Assembly (NCBI RefSeq): GCF_004331685.1
Contig: NZ_SJSM01000002.1
Span: 62,001 to 126,000 of the forward strand
Length of the DNA stretch: 64,000 nucleotides
Direction: 5' to 3'
Origin: Pedobacter hiemivivus
Lineage (GTDB): Bacteria; Bacteroidota; Bacteroidia; Sphingobacteriales; Sphingobacteriaceae
The notes below the pieces were generated by a model. That model had not been told where the DNA came from and did not search any database. It saw nothing but the letters and a program-made list of their open reading frames with translations. A program made the position numbers and the translations under genes. Each line of letters begins with the position of its first letter. The stretch's first letter is position 1. Shown here piece by piece: positions 1 to 8,559 of the stretch.

Positions 1-462
1 CAGACCAAGAATATTTATTTGAATTACGCGAAATATAACGTTGAACCTGAAGAGCAGTTTAGAGACAATTACCCATCTTGGCCAATTATTGATAAAATTG
101 GTGATTCCTGGATTACACGTTTTGTTTTTATTGGTTTTTATGTGTGGTTCTATGTAACTTTTGCTACTGCATGGTGGATGTTTTTATTGTTGCCAATCCA
201 CTTTTTAATGGGTCCACTTCACGGTGCAATTGTAAACTGGTGCGGTCATAAGTATGGTTATGCTAATCATGATAACAATGACCATAGTAAAAACTCTTTG
301 CCACTTGATTTTTTAATGCTAGGGGAGCTATTTCAGAATAACCATCATAAAAAACCGAATAGCCCAAACTTTGCTTCGCGATGGTTTGAGTTTGATCCGA
401 CTTATCCGTTGATGAAAGTGATGCACTGGATGCGGATTATCAAAATAAGAAAGACAAATTAA
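1..462 (+). CDS. Fatty-acid (acyl-CoA delta-9-like) desaturase, C-terminal part
   Basis: This is the 3' end of a membrane fatty-acid desaturase, which would put a double bond into acyl chains using a di-iron centre. The frame is open through base 1, so the start lies outside the window; an internal TTG at 19 is not a credible start. Visible are two hydrophobic membrane segments, the [17 protein letters not shown] stretch that resembles the second histidine region of acyl-CoA desaturases, and the last histidine box QNNHH followed by the Asp-Pro-Thr-Tyr-Pro tail typical of this family. The first His of the usual HNNHH box is Gln, which I recall as common in bacterial members. The gene ends 184 bp before the convergent SH3 gene, with two hairpins between. 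Family assignment is firm; the exact acyl substrate and position are not. Confidence 0.9.
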   Translation, partial: QTKNIYLNYAKYNVEPEEQFRDNYPSWPIIDKIGDSWITRFVFIGFYVWFYVTFATAWWMFLLLPIHFLMGPLHGAIVNWCGHKYGYANHDNNDHSKNSLPLDFLMLGELFQNNHHKKPNSPNFASRWFEFDPTYPLMKVMHWMRIIKIRKTN

Positions 463-475
463 GTGATCTGTTTTC

Positions 476-518
476 GGACTGGAACAAATGCCTGAAGAAG
501 GCAATTGTTCCTAGGTCC
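476..518. other. Imperfect hairpin after the desaturase gene
   Basis: Bases 481-492 (GGAACAAATGCC) pair with 500-511 (GGCAATTGTTCC) with one mismatch around a 7-base loop, and GGAC at 476-479 can extend the stem with GGTCC at 514-518. It lies 14 bases after the stop codon and has no following T-run, so it is not a classic intrinsic terminator. It may protect the desaturase mRNA 3' end, or be chance. Confidence 0.45.
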
Positions 519-542
519 TCTTCCAGACACTGAATTTGTTGG

Positions 543-582
543 AAAAAAAACGAGGGTTCTGTTATGCAACCCTCGTTTTTTT
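543..582. terminator. Bidirectional intrinsic terminator
   Basis: The perfect 8-bp stem CGAGGGTT (551-558) / AACCCTCG (568-575) has a 9-base loop and is flanked by A-run and T-run, so it can work on both strands. It separates the + strand desaturase from the - strand SH3 gene. Confidence 0.88.
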
Positions 583-645
583 ATGCACAATATTTTATGC
601 GTTATTTTTTGTGTGGATACTGTTTTTTGGTATCTAAGTTTTGTA

Positions 646-1068
646 CTAGGCCAGGGGAGTTAGATACTGAGTGTAAGCGTATCCTTCTTCTCCTTGATCT
701 GTTTTAACTTGCCACCATTGATCGTTGGCTTTGCTGACCAATGTTATTACTTCATTTCTGGCAGCTTTTCCCACGATGTCATCATTGGTACTTGGTCCTT
801 TACGGATGTTGAGGTTAGAGCTATTGGTGGTTACTTTAAGCTTAGTGCCTTCTGTAACACCCGCTACGCTGTTGATGTTCATGACGAGGTCTCCTGATGC
901 ATAATTTGGATCAAGTCGTTCATAGGTATCCCACAGCTGTTGTTTTACCGTGCCGTTGGTCGAACCATCGATATACAATACGCCATCTTGCTCGCGTACA
1001 TTTAAGCCACTTACACCAGCAGTATTTGCAGTGTCTATTAGTTCTTTATATTTTTCTTGTAAGGCCAT
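646..1068 (-). CDS. BON-like plus bacterial SH3 domain protein
   Basis: A 140-residue protein with two parts. Residues about 1-70 look like a BON-type domain (the GLNVREQDGVLYIDGST stretch is typical of BON strands). Residues about 75-140 form a bacterial SH3 domain (SH3_3), with NLNIRKGPSTNDDIVG and the WWQVKT and GYAYTQYL hallmarks. No signal peptide or membrane segment is visible, which is odd for an SH3b protein because these usually bind cell wall outside the cytoplasm. The layout recalls E. coli YgaU (BON plus LysM) with SH3 in place of LysM. It lies 15 bp downstream of the BON lipoprotein gene on the same strand, so they are probably one transcript. Function unknown; perhaps a cytoplasmic or leaderless envelope-stress protein. 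Confidence 0.8.
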   Translation of the reverse strand: MALQEKYKELIDTANTAGVSGLNVREQDGVLYIDGSTNGTVKQQLWDTYERLDPNYASGDLVMNINSVAGVTEGTKLKVTTNSSNLNIRKGPSTNDDIVGKAARNEVITLVSKANDQWWQVKTDQGEEGYAYTQYLTPLA

Positions 1069-1083
1069 TTTATTCCTTTTTAT

Positions 1084-1587
1084 TTATTTGATTACCAATT
1101 GACTGTTGTCTACTTTTTTAGGTTTTAAAGCCTGTAATGTCATCATCAGCTTTTGAAGATTCGCTTTTTGAATTTCACCTTTTAAGGTAACTACTCCATC
1201 AGAAACGGTTGCAACTACAGTAGGGAAGTCTTTGGTCGCATCTTTAACCGCTGTGGTCAAGGCATCATCTGCAGCAACCACAACAGGACCTGCTGGAGGA
1301 GCGGCAACTGTAATGTTGTTTACAACAGATTTTACCCCCATAACACTGGCAGTTGTTTTGTCTAATGTTTGTTTGCTTGTTTCATCAGTAACTTGTCCAC
1401 TAAGTGTGGCAACTCCTTTTTCAACTGATACTGTAACACCGGAGGCCATTGTATTTGCTTGTATTGCGGTTTCAATGGCGGCTTTTAGATCTGCATCTTT
1501 TGGTTTGCTTTTGCAACCAGTTAAGGCGGCCGTCAGTACACAGAGTACCATTAAGGCAGCAATCATTTTGTTCATCGTGTTTTTCAT
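1084..1587 (-). CDS. Lipoprotein with two BON domains
   Basis: A 167-residue secreted lipoprotein. The N-terminus is a lipoprotein signal peptide ending in the lipobox LTGC (Cys about 25). Two BON domains follow (about 32-95 and 105-165), each with the VSVEKGVATLSGQV or VSDGVVTLKGEI type of strand pattern, joined by an Ala/Pro/Val-rich linker. BON domains are known from OsmY and secretins and are thought to bind membranes or phospholipids, so an osmotic-stress or envelope role is likely. It is the first gene of a pair with the SH3 gene downstream. Domain identification is good; the biological role is inferred. Confidence 0.87.
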   Translation of the reverse strand: MKNTMNKMIAALMVLCVLTAALTGCKSKPKDADLKAAIETAIQANTMASGVTVSVEKGVATLSGQVTDETSKQTLDKTTASVMGVKSVVNNITVAAPPAGPVVVAADDALTTAVKDATKDFPTVVATVSDGVVTLKGEIQKANLQKLMMTLQALKPKKVDNSQLVIK

Positions 1588-1922
1588 AGTTAAATTAATT
1601 TGTTTTTAGTGGTTCAGAAGCTCTTCAGGTTTAGACGGAACACTCCATATAAGTTCATAATAGTTTTAGGAGTGATTTTGTTTTTACTAATGATAATTAA
1701 GTAATATTTTATCTGGAATGAGGTGCTTGAATCGAATTGAAGGAATGATGGCTTAAAATTATATTTTGTTGAACACGTTTTTGAGTTCCTCTACAAAATA
1801 TTGTATTGGTTTTTATTGTCAAAAATGCGTTGTCAACCGAATATTGCTGAGGTCGGGTTATTGTTGAAGTCGCTTTATAGATTTGCTATGATTAAGGGTA
1901 AATAAAAGCGGGCAGATTTGAT
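1588..1922. other. 335-bp divergent spacer, no gene seen
   Basis: AT-rich region between the - strand BON lipoprotein and the + strand sigma factor. I see no coding stretch. It holds a TTGTCAA direct repeat (1816-1822 and 1830-1836, 14 bp apart) and a candidate -7 element before the sigma gene. Its length leaves room for separate promoters in both directions. Confidence 0.5.
1878..1885 (+). promoter_or_regulatory. Candidate -7 element of the sigma-factor gene
   Basis: TAGATTTG matches the Bacteroidetes -7 consensus TAnnTTTG and sits 37 bp before the ATG. No TTG at the expected 19-21 bp upstream is present, so this is only a weak call. Confidence 0.35.
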
Positions 1923-2795
1923 ATGAGACCATTAAAAATAGCGCAAAGTATAACAAATCGTAATGACGATAGTGTTTCCAGGTATCTTATGGAAATCGCT
2001 CAGATTGACCTGCTTGAAAAGGCTGAAGAGGTGAATTTGGCAATAAAGGTTAAAAACGGAGACCAGATTGCCTTGGAAAAACTGATCAAAACAAATCTTC
2101 GTTTTGTGGTTTCAGTAGCAAAACAATATCAAAATAATGGATTAAATCTTGCTGATTTGATTAGTGAAGGAAACATAGGTTTAATAAGAGCTGCGAAACG
2201 GTTTGATCATACCAAAGGGTTTAAATTTATCTCTTTTGCAGTGTATTGGATTAGGCAATGTATTCTTCAGGCAATAACAGAGCAAAAGCGGACTGTAAGG
2301 TTGTCCGGTAATCAGATTTATGATATGAGTAGGGTTTCGAAAGCTTCAATTAAACTGGAGCAAATGTTAGAACGGGAGCCGACACTAACAGAACTTGCAG
2401 ATGCTCTTAAGTCAACTGAAGAAAAAATTGCAGATGTTTTATATCATGGTGGGATATCGGTATCCGTTGATATGCAAACAGGTCCACATACTGAATCGAC
2501 ACTTCTGGATACTTTGATCAATCAAAATTCTACCTGTCCCAGCGCACAATTGTTTAAAGATTCTTTGACAAAAGATCTGATCAGAGCTATAGATGCCTTA
2601 CCTGAAAAACAGAAGCTGGTTTTAAAGTATTGTTATGGTCTTGATAATTTTCCCGAATTGGCTCATGAAGATATTGGTTTTAAAATAGGTTTAACTTCTG
2701 AGCGGGTGAGGCAGTTGAGGTACAAAGGGATCGAATCGTTAAAAGCAATTTGTAAGCTCAACAATATGACAGACTATTTTAATGAAACTATATGA
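1923..2795 (+). CDS. Divergent RpoD-type sigma-70 factor paralogue
   Basis: A 290-residue sigma-70 factor that guides RNA polymerase to promoters. Its length and start (MRPLKIAQSITNR) match what I recall of the Bacteroidetes housekeeping RpoD, and regions 2 (LRFVVSVAKQYQNNGLNLADLI, GFKFISFAVYWIRQ), 3 and 4 are all present. However, the promoter-reading parts are altered: region 2.4 has WIRQCILQAITEQKRTVRLS, where the recalled housekeeping protein has a Ser-Ile-Leu and Ser-Arg-Ile-Val-Arg-Leu-Pro version, and the region 4.2 helix reads SERVRQLRYKGIESL. It is therefore probably an accessory paralogue (group 2), used under stress or late growth, not the main sigma. It is single-gene, with a terminator 73 bp behind. 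Confidence 0.88.
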   Translation: MRPLKIAQSITNRNDDSVSRYLMEIAQIDLLEKAEEVNLAIKVKNGDQIALEKLIKTNLRFVVSVAKQYQNNGLNLADLISEGNIGLIRAAKRFDHTKGFKFISFAVYWIRQCILQAITEQKRTVRLSGNQIYDMSRVSKASIKLEQMLEREPTLTELADALKSTEEKIADVLYHGGISVSVDMQTGPHTESTLLDTLINQNSTCPSAQLFKDSLTKDLIRAIDALPEKQKLVLKYCYGLDNFPELAHEDIGFKIGLTSERVRQLRYKGIESLKAICKLNNMTDYFNETI

Positions 2796-2867
2796 ATTTA
2801 TAGTTGTTATAGAAGGAACGCTTTCATGGTTATCTTGATGAGATTAATGCAAAAGGCGTACATAAAT

Positions 2868-2899
2868 AAAAACCGCACATTTTCATGTGCGGTTTTTTG
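2868..2899. terminator. Bidirectional intrinsic terminator
   Basis: Stem CCGCACAT (2873-2880) / ATGTGCGG (2885-2892), tetraloop TTTC, with A-run before and T-run after. It separates the convergent sigma and helicase genes. Confidence 0.9.
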
Positions 2900-2925
2900 T
2901 TTCTCTTTAGAAGATTAGATGCTAA

Positions 2926-4236
2926 TTATTTTGACCAGCGTCTGTTTCCGCCACCATTAGGAGTTTTCTTGGCACCACTTAAGTTAGGTTGACGTTCGGT
3001 TCTTTCCGGACGAGCACCTCTTTCAGGGCGTGCGCCTCTTGAAGGTTTTACTTTTCCTTTCGACTTTGCTGCTGCGGCACCCGACATTAGGCTTTGCCAA
3101 CTCATCGCATAAGGATGGTCTTCCGATACCGGAATCTTTAAACCAATCAATTTCTCAATATCATCTAAGAATTCCTTTTCTTCTGGATCACAGAATGAAA
3201 AAGCAGTACCGCTTAATCCTGCACGGCCAGTACGGCCAATACGGTGTACATAAGTTTCTGGAATGTTAGGCAATTCGTAATTGATTACGTGGGCCAGCTC
3301 ATCCACATCAATACCACGGGCAGCGATGTCTGTAGCTACTAAAATTCTCGTAGTTTTCGCTTTGAAATTAGTCAATGCCCGTTGTCTGGCATTTTGTGAT
3401 TTATTTCCATGTATGGCTTCTGCTTTTATACCAACCTTAATCAGATCCTTAACAATACGGTCTGATCCATGTTTAGTACGAGCAAATACCAAAGCTGTTT
3501 CTATAGTTTTATCTTTTAGGATATGCAGTAACAAGCCTTTTTTATCATTCTTCTCTACAAAGAAAATTTGTTGTTGAATCTTTTCGGCAGTAGAGGATAC
3601 TGGCGTTACTTCTACTTTAATTGGATCAGTAAGAATGGTATTTGCCAACGTCTGTATTTCTTTAGGCATAGTAGCCGAGAAAAATAGTGTTTGTCTCTTA
3701 GCTGGCAATTTGGCAATTACTTTCTTCACGTCATGGATAAAGCCCATGTCGAGCATTCTATCTGCTTCATCTAATACAAAGATTTCTATGTCACGTAAAT
3801 TTACAAAGCCCTGGTTCATTAGATCTAATAATCTCCCTGGGGTAGCCACCAAAATGTCTACACCTCTGTGCAGTGCATCAGTTTGTGCTTTTTGTCCAAC
3901 ACCACCAAAGATTACCAAATGTTTTAACGGAAGGTTTCTGCCATAGGCTTTAAAACTCTCTTCAATTTGAATGGCAAGCTCACGAGTTGGTGTTAATATC
4001 AAAGCCTTGATGGCTTTATGAACCTTCGTGTTGGTGTGTGGTTTACTTAACAATTGCAGCATAGGTATAGCAAAAGCAGCAGTTTTACCTGTTCCTGTTT
4101 GCGCGCAGCCTAATAAATCTCTGCCTTGTAATATAGATGGAATGGATTGTTCTTGTATTGGGGTAGGTTGTGTATAACCTTCTGTTTGCAGCGCATTTAA
4201 AATAGGCTCAATCAGATTTAATTCGTTGAATAACAA
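2926..4236 (-). CDS. DEAD-box RNA helicase, RhlE-like
   Basis: A 436-residue ATP-dependent RNA helicase that would remodel structured RNA, for example in ribosome assembly or mRNA decay. Motifs appear in order: the Q motif near residues 3-28, Walker A AQTGTGKT (45-52), PTRELA, the DEAD box ([11 protein letters not shown]), SAT, the C-terminal ARGIDV and [10 protein letters not shown]. The last ~50 residues are basic and low-complexity with repeated RGARPER units, an RNA-binding tail usual in RhlE-type proteins. The gene is divergent from parE with a 181-bp spacer carrying a -7 element and a leader hairpin. RhlE assignment rests on overall pattern; DeaD/CsdA is less likely because the long RRM-like extension is missing. 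Confidence 0.92.
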   Translation of the reverse strand: MLFNELNLIEPILNALQTEGYTQPTPIQEQSIPSILQGRDLLGCAQTGTGKTAAFAIPMLQLLSKPHTNTKVHKAIKALILTPTRELAIQIEESFKAYGRNLPLKHLVIFGGVGQKAQTDALHRGVDILVATPGRLLDLMNQGFVNLRDIEIFVLDEADRMLDMGFIHDVKKVIAKLPAKRQTLFFSATMPKEIQTLANTILTDPIKVEVTPVSSTAEKIQQQIFFVEKNDKKGLLLHILKDKTIETALVFARTKHGSDRIVKDLIKVGIKAEAIHGNKSQNARQRALTNFKAKTTRILVATDIAARGIDVDELAHVINYELPNIPETYVHRIGRTGRAGLSGTAFSFCDPEEKEFLDDIEKLIGLKIPVSEDHPYAMSWQSLMSGAAAAKSKGKVKPSRGARPERGARPERTERQPNLSGAKKTPNGGGNRRWSK

Positions 4237-4265
4237 TGTTTTTTTATTTTAATGTAAAATATATA

Positions 4266-4298
4266 GAAACAAAAGATTCTTGTTTCGCTGCAAAGGTA
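4266..4298 (-). promoter_or_regulatory. -7 element and leader hairpin of the helicase gene
   Basis: Read on the minus strand, TACCTTTG (4291-4298) fits TAnnTTTG about 55 bp before the helicase ATG. Between it and the gene, GAAACAA (4266-4272) pairs with TTGTTTC (4280-4286) around a 7-base loop, so the mRNA leader would hold a 7-bp hairpin. No clear -33 TTG was found. Confidence 0.45.
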
Positions 4299-4368
4299 CA
4301 CATAACTTTCGGCTTTTACTTATGGGGTACTTTTACACGATAAATGTGCATTTGTTGAAATTTTATGG

Positions 4369-4398
4369 TTGATTCACATGCATATTCGCTTAAATTTG
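4369..4398 (+). promoter_or_regulatory. Bacteroidetes-type promoter of parE
   Basis: TTG at 4369-4371, a 19-bp spacer and TAAATTTG at 4391-4398 match the TTG-N19/21-TAnnTTTG promoter pattern known in this phylum. The predicted start of transcription is about 12 bp before the parE ATG at 4418. Confidence 0.65.
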
Positions 4399-4417
4399 TA
4401 AACTACTCAATTACATC

Positions 4418-6319
4418 ATGGCAGAACCGAATTATAACGAAGATAGTATACGCTCCCTCGACTGGAAGGAACACATTAGATTACGTCCCGGTATGTACAT
4501 TGGAAAACTAGGCGATGGATCAGCTCAGGACGATGGCATTTATGTATTGCTGAAAGAGATTGTCGACAATTCTATTGATGAATTTGTAATGGGATCTGGC
4601 CGTACTATAGAAATTACTGTTTCCGACCAGAAGGTAAATGTTCGCGATTATGGACGAGGTATTCCATTGGGTAAAGTAATTGATTGTGTCTCTAAAATTA
4701 ATACCGGTGGTAAGTATGATAGTAAGGCCTTTCAAAAATCAGTAGGATTGAATGGAGTAGGTACCAAGGCAGTAAACGCATTGTCTACAAACTTTATGGT
4801 GCAATCTTACCGTGATAACAAAACAAAAAAAGTAGAATTTTCTAAAGGCGAGATTGTCTTAGAAAATGACATCATAGATACTACACAGCGTAACGGTACT
4901 GCCATTACTTTTTACCCTGATGAAACCATTTTTAGAAACTACCATTACATTACAGATTTTGTAGAAAGCATGATCTGGAATTATGTGTTCCTAAATGCTG
5001 GTTTAACCATTAACTTTAATGGGCAAAAGTATTTTTCTGAAAGAGGGCTTTACGATCTGTTGCATAAACATGCAGATGTAGAAAGTATACGTTACCCAAT
5101 TATTCACCTTATAGGGAATGATATTGAGATTGCGATGACTCACGGTCAGCAATATGGTGAAGATTACCACTCTTTCGTAAATGGTCAGCATACCACACAG
5201 GGTGGTACACACCAGGCTGCTTTTAGAGAGGCTGTGGTAAAAACTATTCGTGAGTTTTATAAAAAAGAGTATGATGCTTCAGATATCAGGTCATCTATCA
5301 TTGCCGCGATTTCGGTGCGCGTGCAGGAGCCTGTATTCGAATCGCAAACTAAAACCAAACTGGGTTCACAAAATATGGGGCCAGATGGGCCATCGGTAAG
5401 AACTTTTATCAACGATTTTGTTAAGAAAGAACTGGATGATTATCTGCATAAACATTCTGATGTAGCTGACGCTTTGTTGAAAAGAATCCTACAATCTGAA
5501 CGCGAGCGTAAGGATATTGCTGGTATAAAAAAACTGGCAAACGACAGGGCGAAGAAAGCTTCGTTACATAATAAAAAACTAAGAGATTGTAAGGTTCACT
5601 TTAACAGTACCCATGATAAACGCTATGAAACGACCTTGTTTATTACGGAGGGAGATTCGGCTTCGGGCTCTATCACTAAATCAAGGGATGTAGATTGTCA
5701 GGCGGTTTTCAGTCTAAAAGGAAAGCCTTTAAACTGCTATGAGCTGACCAAAAAGGTAGTTTACGAAAACGAAGAATTTAACCTTTTGCAACATGCTTTA
5801 AATATTGAAGATGGACTGGATGGTTTGCATTATAACAATATTGTAATTGCTACCGATGCCGATGTGGATGGTATGCACATCAGGTTGCTAATGATGACCT
5901 TCTTTTTGCAGTTTTTCCCGGATTTGGTTCGTTCAGGACATGTGTATATTTTGCAAACGCCTTTATTTAGAGTGCGTAACAAAAAAGAAACCATTTACTG
6001 TTACAGTGATGACGAGCGCAAAAAAGCCATATTGAAACTAGGTAATAAGCCAGAAATCACACGATTTAAAGGTTTGGGCGAGATCTCTCCAGATGAGTTT
6101 GGATTGTTTATCGGTAAAGATATTAGGCTGGACCCAGTGATTCTTAAAGATCAAACCATAAAAAGTTTGTTGGAGTACTATATGGGTAAAAATACACCCG
6201 ATAGACAACAGCATATCATCAGAAATCTAAGAATAGAGAAAGATGAGGTAGATGATATGGCAATAATAGCTGATCCTGTTGATACAGACGGGATTGAAGA
6301 CGCAGCAGAGCTGGCTTAA
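4418..6319 (+). CDS. parE: DNA topoisomerase IV subunit B
   Basis: The 633-residue ATPase subunit of a type IIA topoisomerase, which unlinks daughter chromosomes together with ParC. The GHKL ATPase domain is at the N-terminus ([30 protein letters not shown]), followed by the transducer and a TOPRIM domain with EGDSASG at about 407-413 and DADVDG at about 477-482. The C-terminal ITRFKGLGE motif is present. I call it ParE instead of GyrB because the putative partner at 17329 lacks a GyrA box and because the [20 protein letters not shown] start fits Bacteroidetes ParE. A GyrB paralogue elsewhere in the genome would be expected. A promoter lies just upstream. The last ~20 residues are acidic. Confidence 0.88.
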   Translation: MAEPNYNEDSIRSLDWKEHIRLRPGMYIGKLGDGSAQDDGIYVLLKEIVDNSIDEFVMGSGRTIEITVSDQKVNVRDYGRGIPLGKVIDCVSKINTGGKYDSKAFQKSVGLNGVGTKAVNALSTNFMVQSYRDNKTKKVEFSKGEIVLENDIIDTTQRNGTAITFYPDETIFRNYHYITDFVESMIWNYVFLNAGLTINFNGQKYFSERGLYDLLHKHADVESIRYPIIHLIGNDIEIAMTHGQQYGEDYHSFVNGQHTTQGGTHQAAFREAVVKTIREFYKKEYDASDIRSSIIAAISVRVQEPVFESQTKTKLGSQNMGPDGPSVRTFINDFVKKELDDYLHKHSDVADALLKRILQSERERKDIAGIKKLANDRAKKASLHNKKLRDCKVHFNSTHDKRYETTLFITEGDSASGSITKSRDVDCQAVFSLKGKPLNCYELTKKVVYENEEFNLLQHALNIEDGLDGLHYNNIVIATDADVDGMHIRLLMMTFFLQFFPDLVRSGHVYILQTPLFRVRNKKETIYCYSDDERKKAILKLGNKPEITRFKGLGEISPDEFGLFIGKDIRLDPVILKDQTIKSLLEYYMGKNTPDRQQHIIRNLRIEKDEVDDMAIIADPVDTDGIEDAAELA

Positions 6320-6439
6320 TTTTTAAGGTCCTAATAGGCGAATTGTAAATTTTTTGATTTATACTTGTATTCTGATCGATCCCCTTTGATAGAATAGTTT
6401 ACTAGTTCTGCAGCTTGGCTGTGGTAAATTAAAAACTTT

Positions 6440-8557
6440 ATGCCTCTTAGTGCCACAAAAAGATCGCCAATACGCTATTATCTAACTGTATTTTTAATAC
6501 TGATTTTATTCCTTTTTGCATTTTTTTTATTTCTGAGATTCAGCAAAATGAATGCGCTGAAGCGCAATATTGCTGAACTGGTAAAGATTAAGGAAGATTA
6601 TTCGAAAGTAGACAGTTGTATTTATACATTGTACCAAGCCGAGAATAACTCACGTTTGTATGCGGTAACAGCCGATAGGGAGTACATTAAGAAATTCTCT
6701 TTGCAGATTCAAAAAGTATCTACCTTTTTGACGGAACTCAATATCAATGTTGATGATAATGTGTTAACTCCTGATTTTAACCGACTGATTAAACAGAAGA
6801 AGTTAAAGACTGAAAGCTATTTAAAACTGAGAAAACTTACAGACAGTTTGGTAATTGGGTTTTCGCAGTTAGGCCTTGTTGAAAGGGAGGTCGCCGATAA
6901 AATTGAACTTCCGGCAGCAAAGAAGCAGTTTAAAACAGTCACTAGCTTTGATACGATTAGACATCAGCCCCTTCCTGAAAAAAAATTCTTTGGACGACTT
7001 GCAGCGGCCTTTGCTGGGAAGAATAAGAAAAAGGACACTTCTCTTACCATTATTAAAACGGAGAAAAATACAGTCGTAAATCAAGATGTAAGAAGTTTTA
7101 ATAAGGAGCAGCTTAAAAGGATAGAAGACTATTATAAGAAATTGTATGCCAATGCCAACAAGTTAAAGAGTGATGAAAAGGCGATCCTGATGTTAAATAG
7201 TAAACTGGTATCGGAGATCATTTCTATTTTGCAGACCTTCAAAAAGGAAGAAATTGGTTATATTATGGATACCAGGAATTTGCTTAGTGAGGAGCTTCTC
7301 GAAGAAATTAAGGAGCTGGATTGGATATCGATGATCAATGTATTGTTATTGGTTAGTTTGGTGATCATCATTCTATATAACATTATTAAACTTTATAAAA
7401 ACGAAAAGGTGCTCATTATGTTAGGCAAACGTGCCTCACAAGATTCCCATTCAAAAAGTCGTTTTCTAGCCAATATGAGTCACGAAATACGAACTCCGCT
7501 CAATTCGGTAGTTGGTTTCTCAGAACAGCTAAGTAAAAGTGAGCTTACCAACGAGCAAATCGATCAGGTTGATGCCATCCGTAATTCATCGGAGATGTTG
7601 CTGGCACTTGTAAATGAGATTCTTGACTTTTCTAAATATGAAGTTGGAAAGATAAATCTTGAAAATGAGCCTTTCCATCCGGAAAATGAGATCATGGAAG
7701 TGTTTAACGGTATGAATGTGCTTGCTGTCAATAAGAATCTTCTATTGGAGGATAAAGTGTCTATCGAAAAAGATGTTTGCTTGTTGGGTGATCGTTTGCG
7801 GTTAAAGCAGTTGGTGATGAATCTGCTAACTAATGCCATTAAGTTTACGGCAAGTGGTAAGGTAACCCTAAAAGTTAATTTAGTTATGCATGGCAAAAAA
7901 CATGGGGTATTAAAAGTCCATGTTGAGGATACAGGGATTGGGATTGCGGCGGAGGATTTGGAGTTTATTTTTGATGAATTTGCACAAGTATACTCTACCA
8001 CTAAGCAGGGAACGGGCTTAGGCCTTGCTATTTGTAAAAAAATAGTAGAGCTGCAAGGGGGTAAAATTGACGTAAGTAGCGTTCTTGGCAAAGGCTCTAT
8101 ATTCAGTTTTGAAATTCCTTACGAGATCACTAAGGTGAAGGAAGTAAAGGTTGTAAAGGCTGAAGAGGTGCCGATTAGCAAAAAGTTGACAGGCAAGAAT
8201 ATTTTATTGGTAGACGATAATAAGATGAATGTGTTGCTTGCCCAAACTGTGCTGAAAAAATGGGAGATGGGCTTTGATTGCGCTTATGACGGTAAAGAAG
8301 CATTGGAGTTGTTTAAAAAGAACAATTACGACCTCATTCTTACTGATATTCAAATGCCAATAATGGGGGGCGTAGAGCTTACCCATGAGGTGAGATACAA
8401 TGGCGACTTCGGCAAATCTAGAATTCCAATTTTGGGGATAACGGCCCATGTACTACAGGAAGATAGAGATGCCTATTTAAAAGCTGGAATGAATGATCTG
8501 GTCTTAAAACCATTTCTTGAACAGGAACTCATCGATAAGATCAGTAAATATATATAA
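6440..8557 (+). CDS. Membrane hybrid sensor histidine kinase / response regulator
   Basis: A 705-residue hybrid kinase. It has a membrane helix at about 13-33, a roughly 260-residue sensor region of unrecognised type rich in Lys and predicted helical, and a second helix at about 296-318. Then come HisKA with SHEIRTPLN (phospho-acceptor His348), an HATPase_c domain (MNLLTNAIKF; DTGIGI; GTGLGLAI) and a C-terminal receiver with ILLVDDN, TDIQMP (acceptor Asp636) and KPF. It would autophosphorylate on a periplasmic or membrane cue and pass phosphate to its own receiver; no DNA-binding output is attached, so a further partner (Hpt or regulator) is needed. No such gene is adjacent. The start ATG is 120 bp after parE. 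Confidence 0.92.
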   Translation: MPLSATKRSPIRYYLTVFLILILFLFAFFLFLRFSKMNALKRNIAELVKIKEDYSKVDSCIYTLYQAENNSRLYAVTADREYIKKFSLQIQKVSTFLTELNINVDDNVLTPDFNRLIKQKKLKTESYLKLRKLTDSLVIGFSQLGLVEREVADKIELPAAKKQFKTVTSFDTIRHQPLPEKKFFGRLAAAFAGKNKKKDTSLTIIKTEKNTVVNQDVRSFNKEQLKRIEDYYKKLYANANKLKSDEKAILMLNSKLVSEIISILQTFKKEEIGYIMDTRNLLSEELLEEIKELDWISMINVLLLVSLVIIILYNIIKLYKNEKVLIMLGKRASQDSHSKSRFLANMSHEIRTPLNSVVGFSEQLSKSELTNEQIDQVDAIRNSSEMLLALVNEILDFSKYEVGKINLENEPFHPENEIMEVFNGMNVLAVNKNLLLEDKVSIEKDVCLLGDRLRLKQLVMNLLTNAIKFTASGKVTLKVNLVMHGKKHGVLKVHVEDTGIGIAAEDLEFIFDEFAQVYSTTKQGTGLGLAICKKIVELQGGKIDVSSVLGKGSIFSFEIPYEITKVKEVKVVKAEEVPISKKLTGKNILLVDDNKMNVLLAQTVLKKWEMGFDCAYDGKEALELFKKNNYDLILTDIQMPIMGGVELTHEVRYNGDFGKSRIPILGITAHVLQEDRDAYLKAGMNDLVLKPFLEQELIDKISKYI

Positions 8558-8559
8558 CC

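Noticed and set aside
1232..1609. A 125-residue plus-strand frame opposite the BON lipoprotein
   Set aside because: Opposite a gene with a clear lipobox and BON motifs.
7564..8091. A 175-residue minus-strand open frame inside the hybrid kinase
   Set aside because: Lies fully across conserved HisKA/HATPase sequence and has no protein-like pattern; the kinase is certain.
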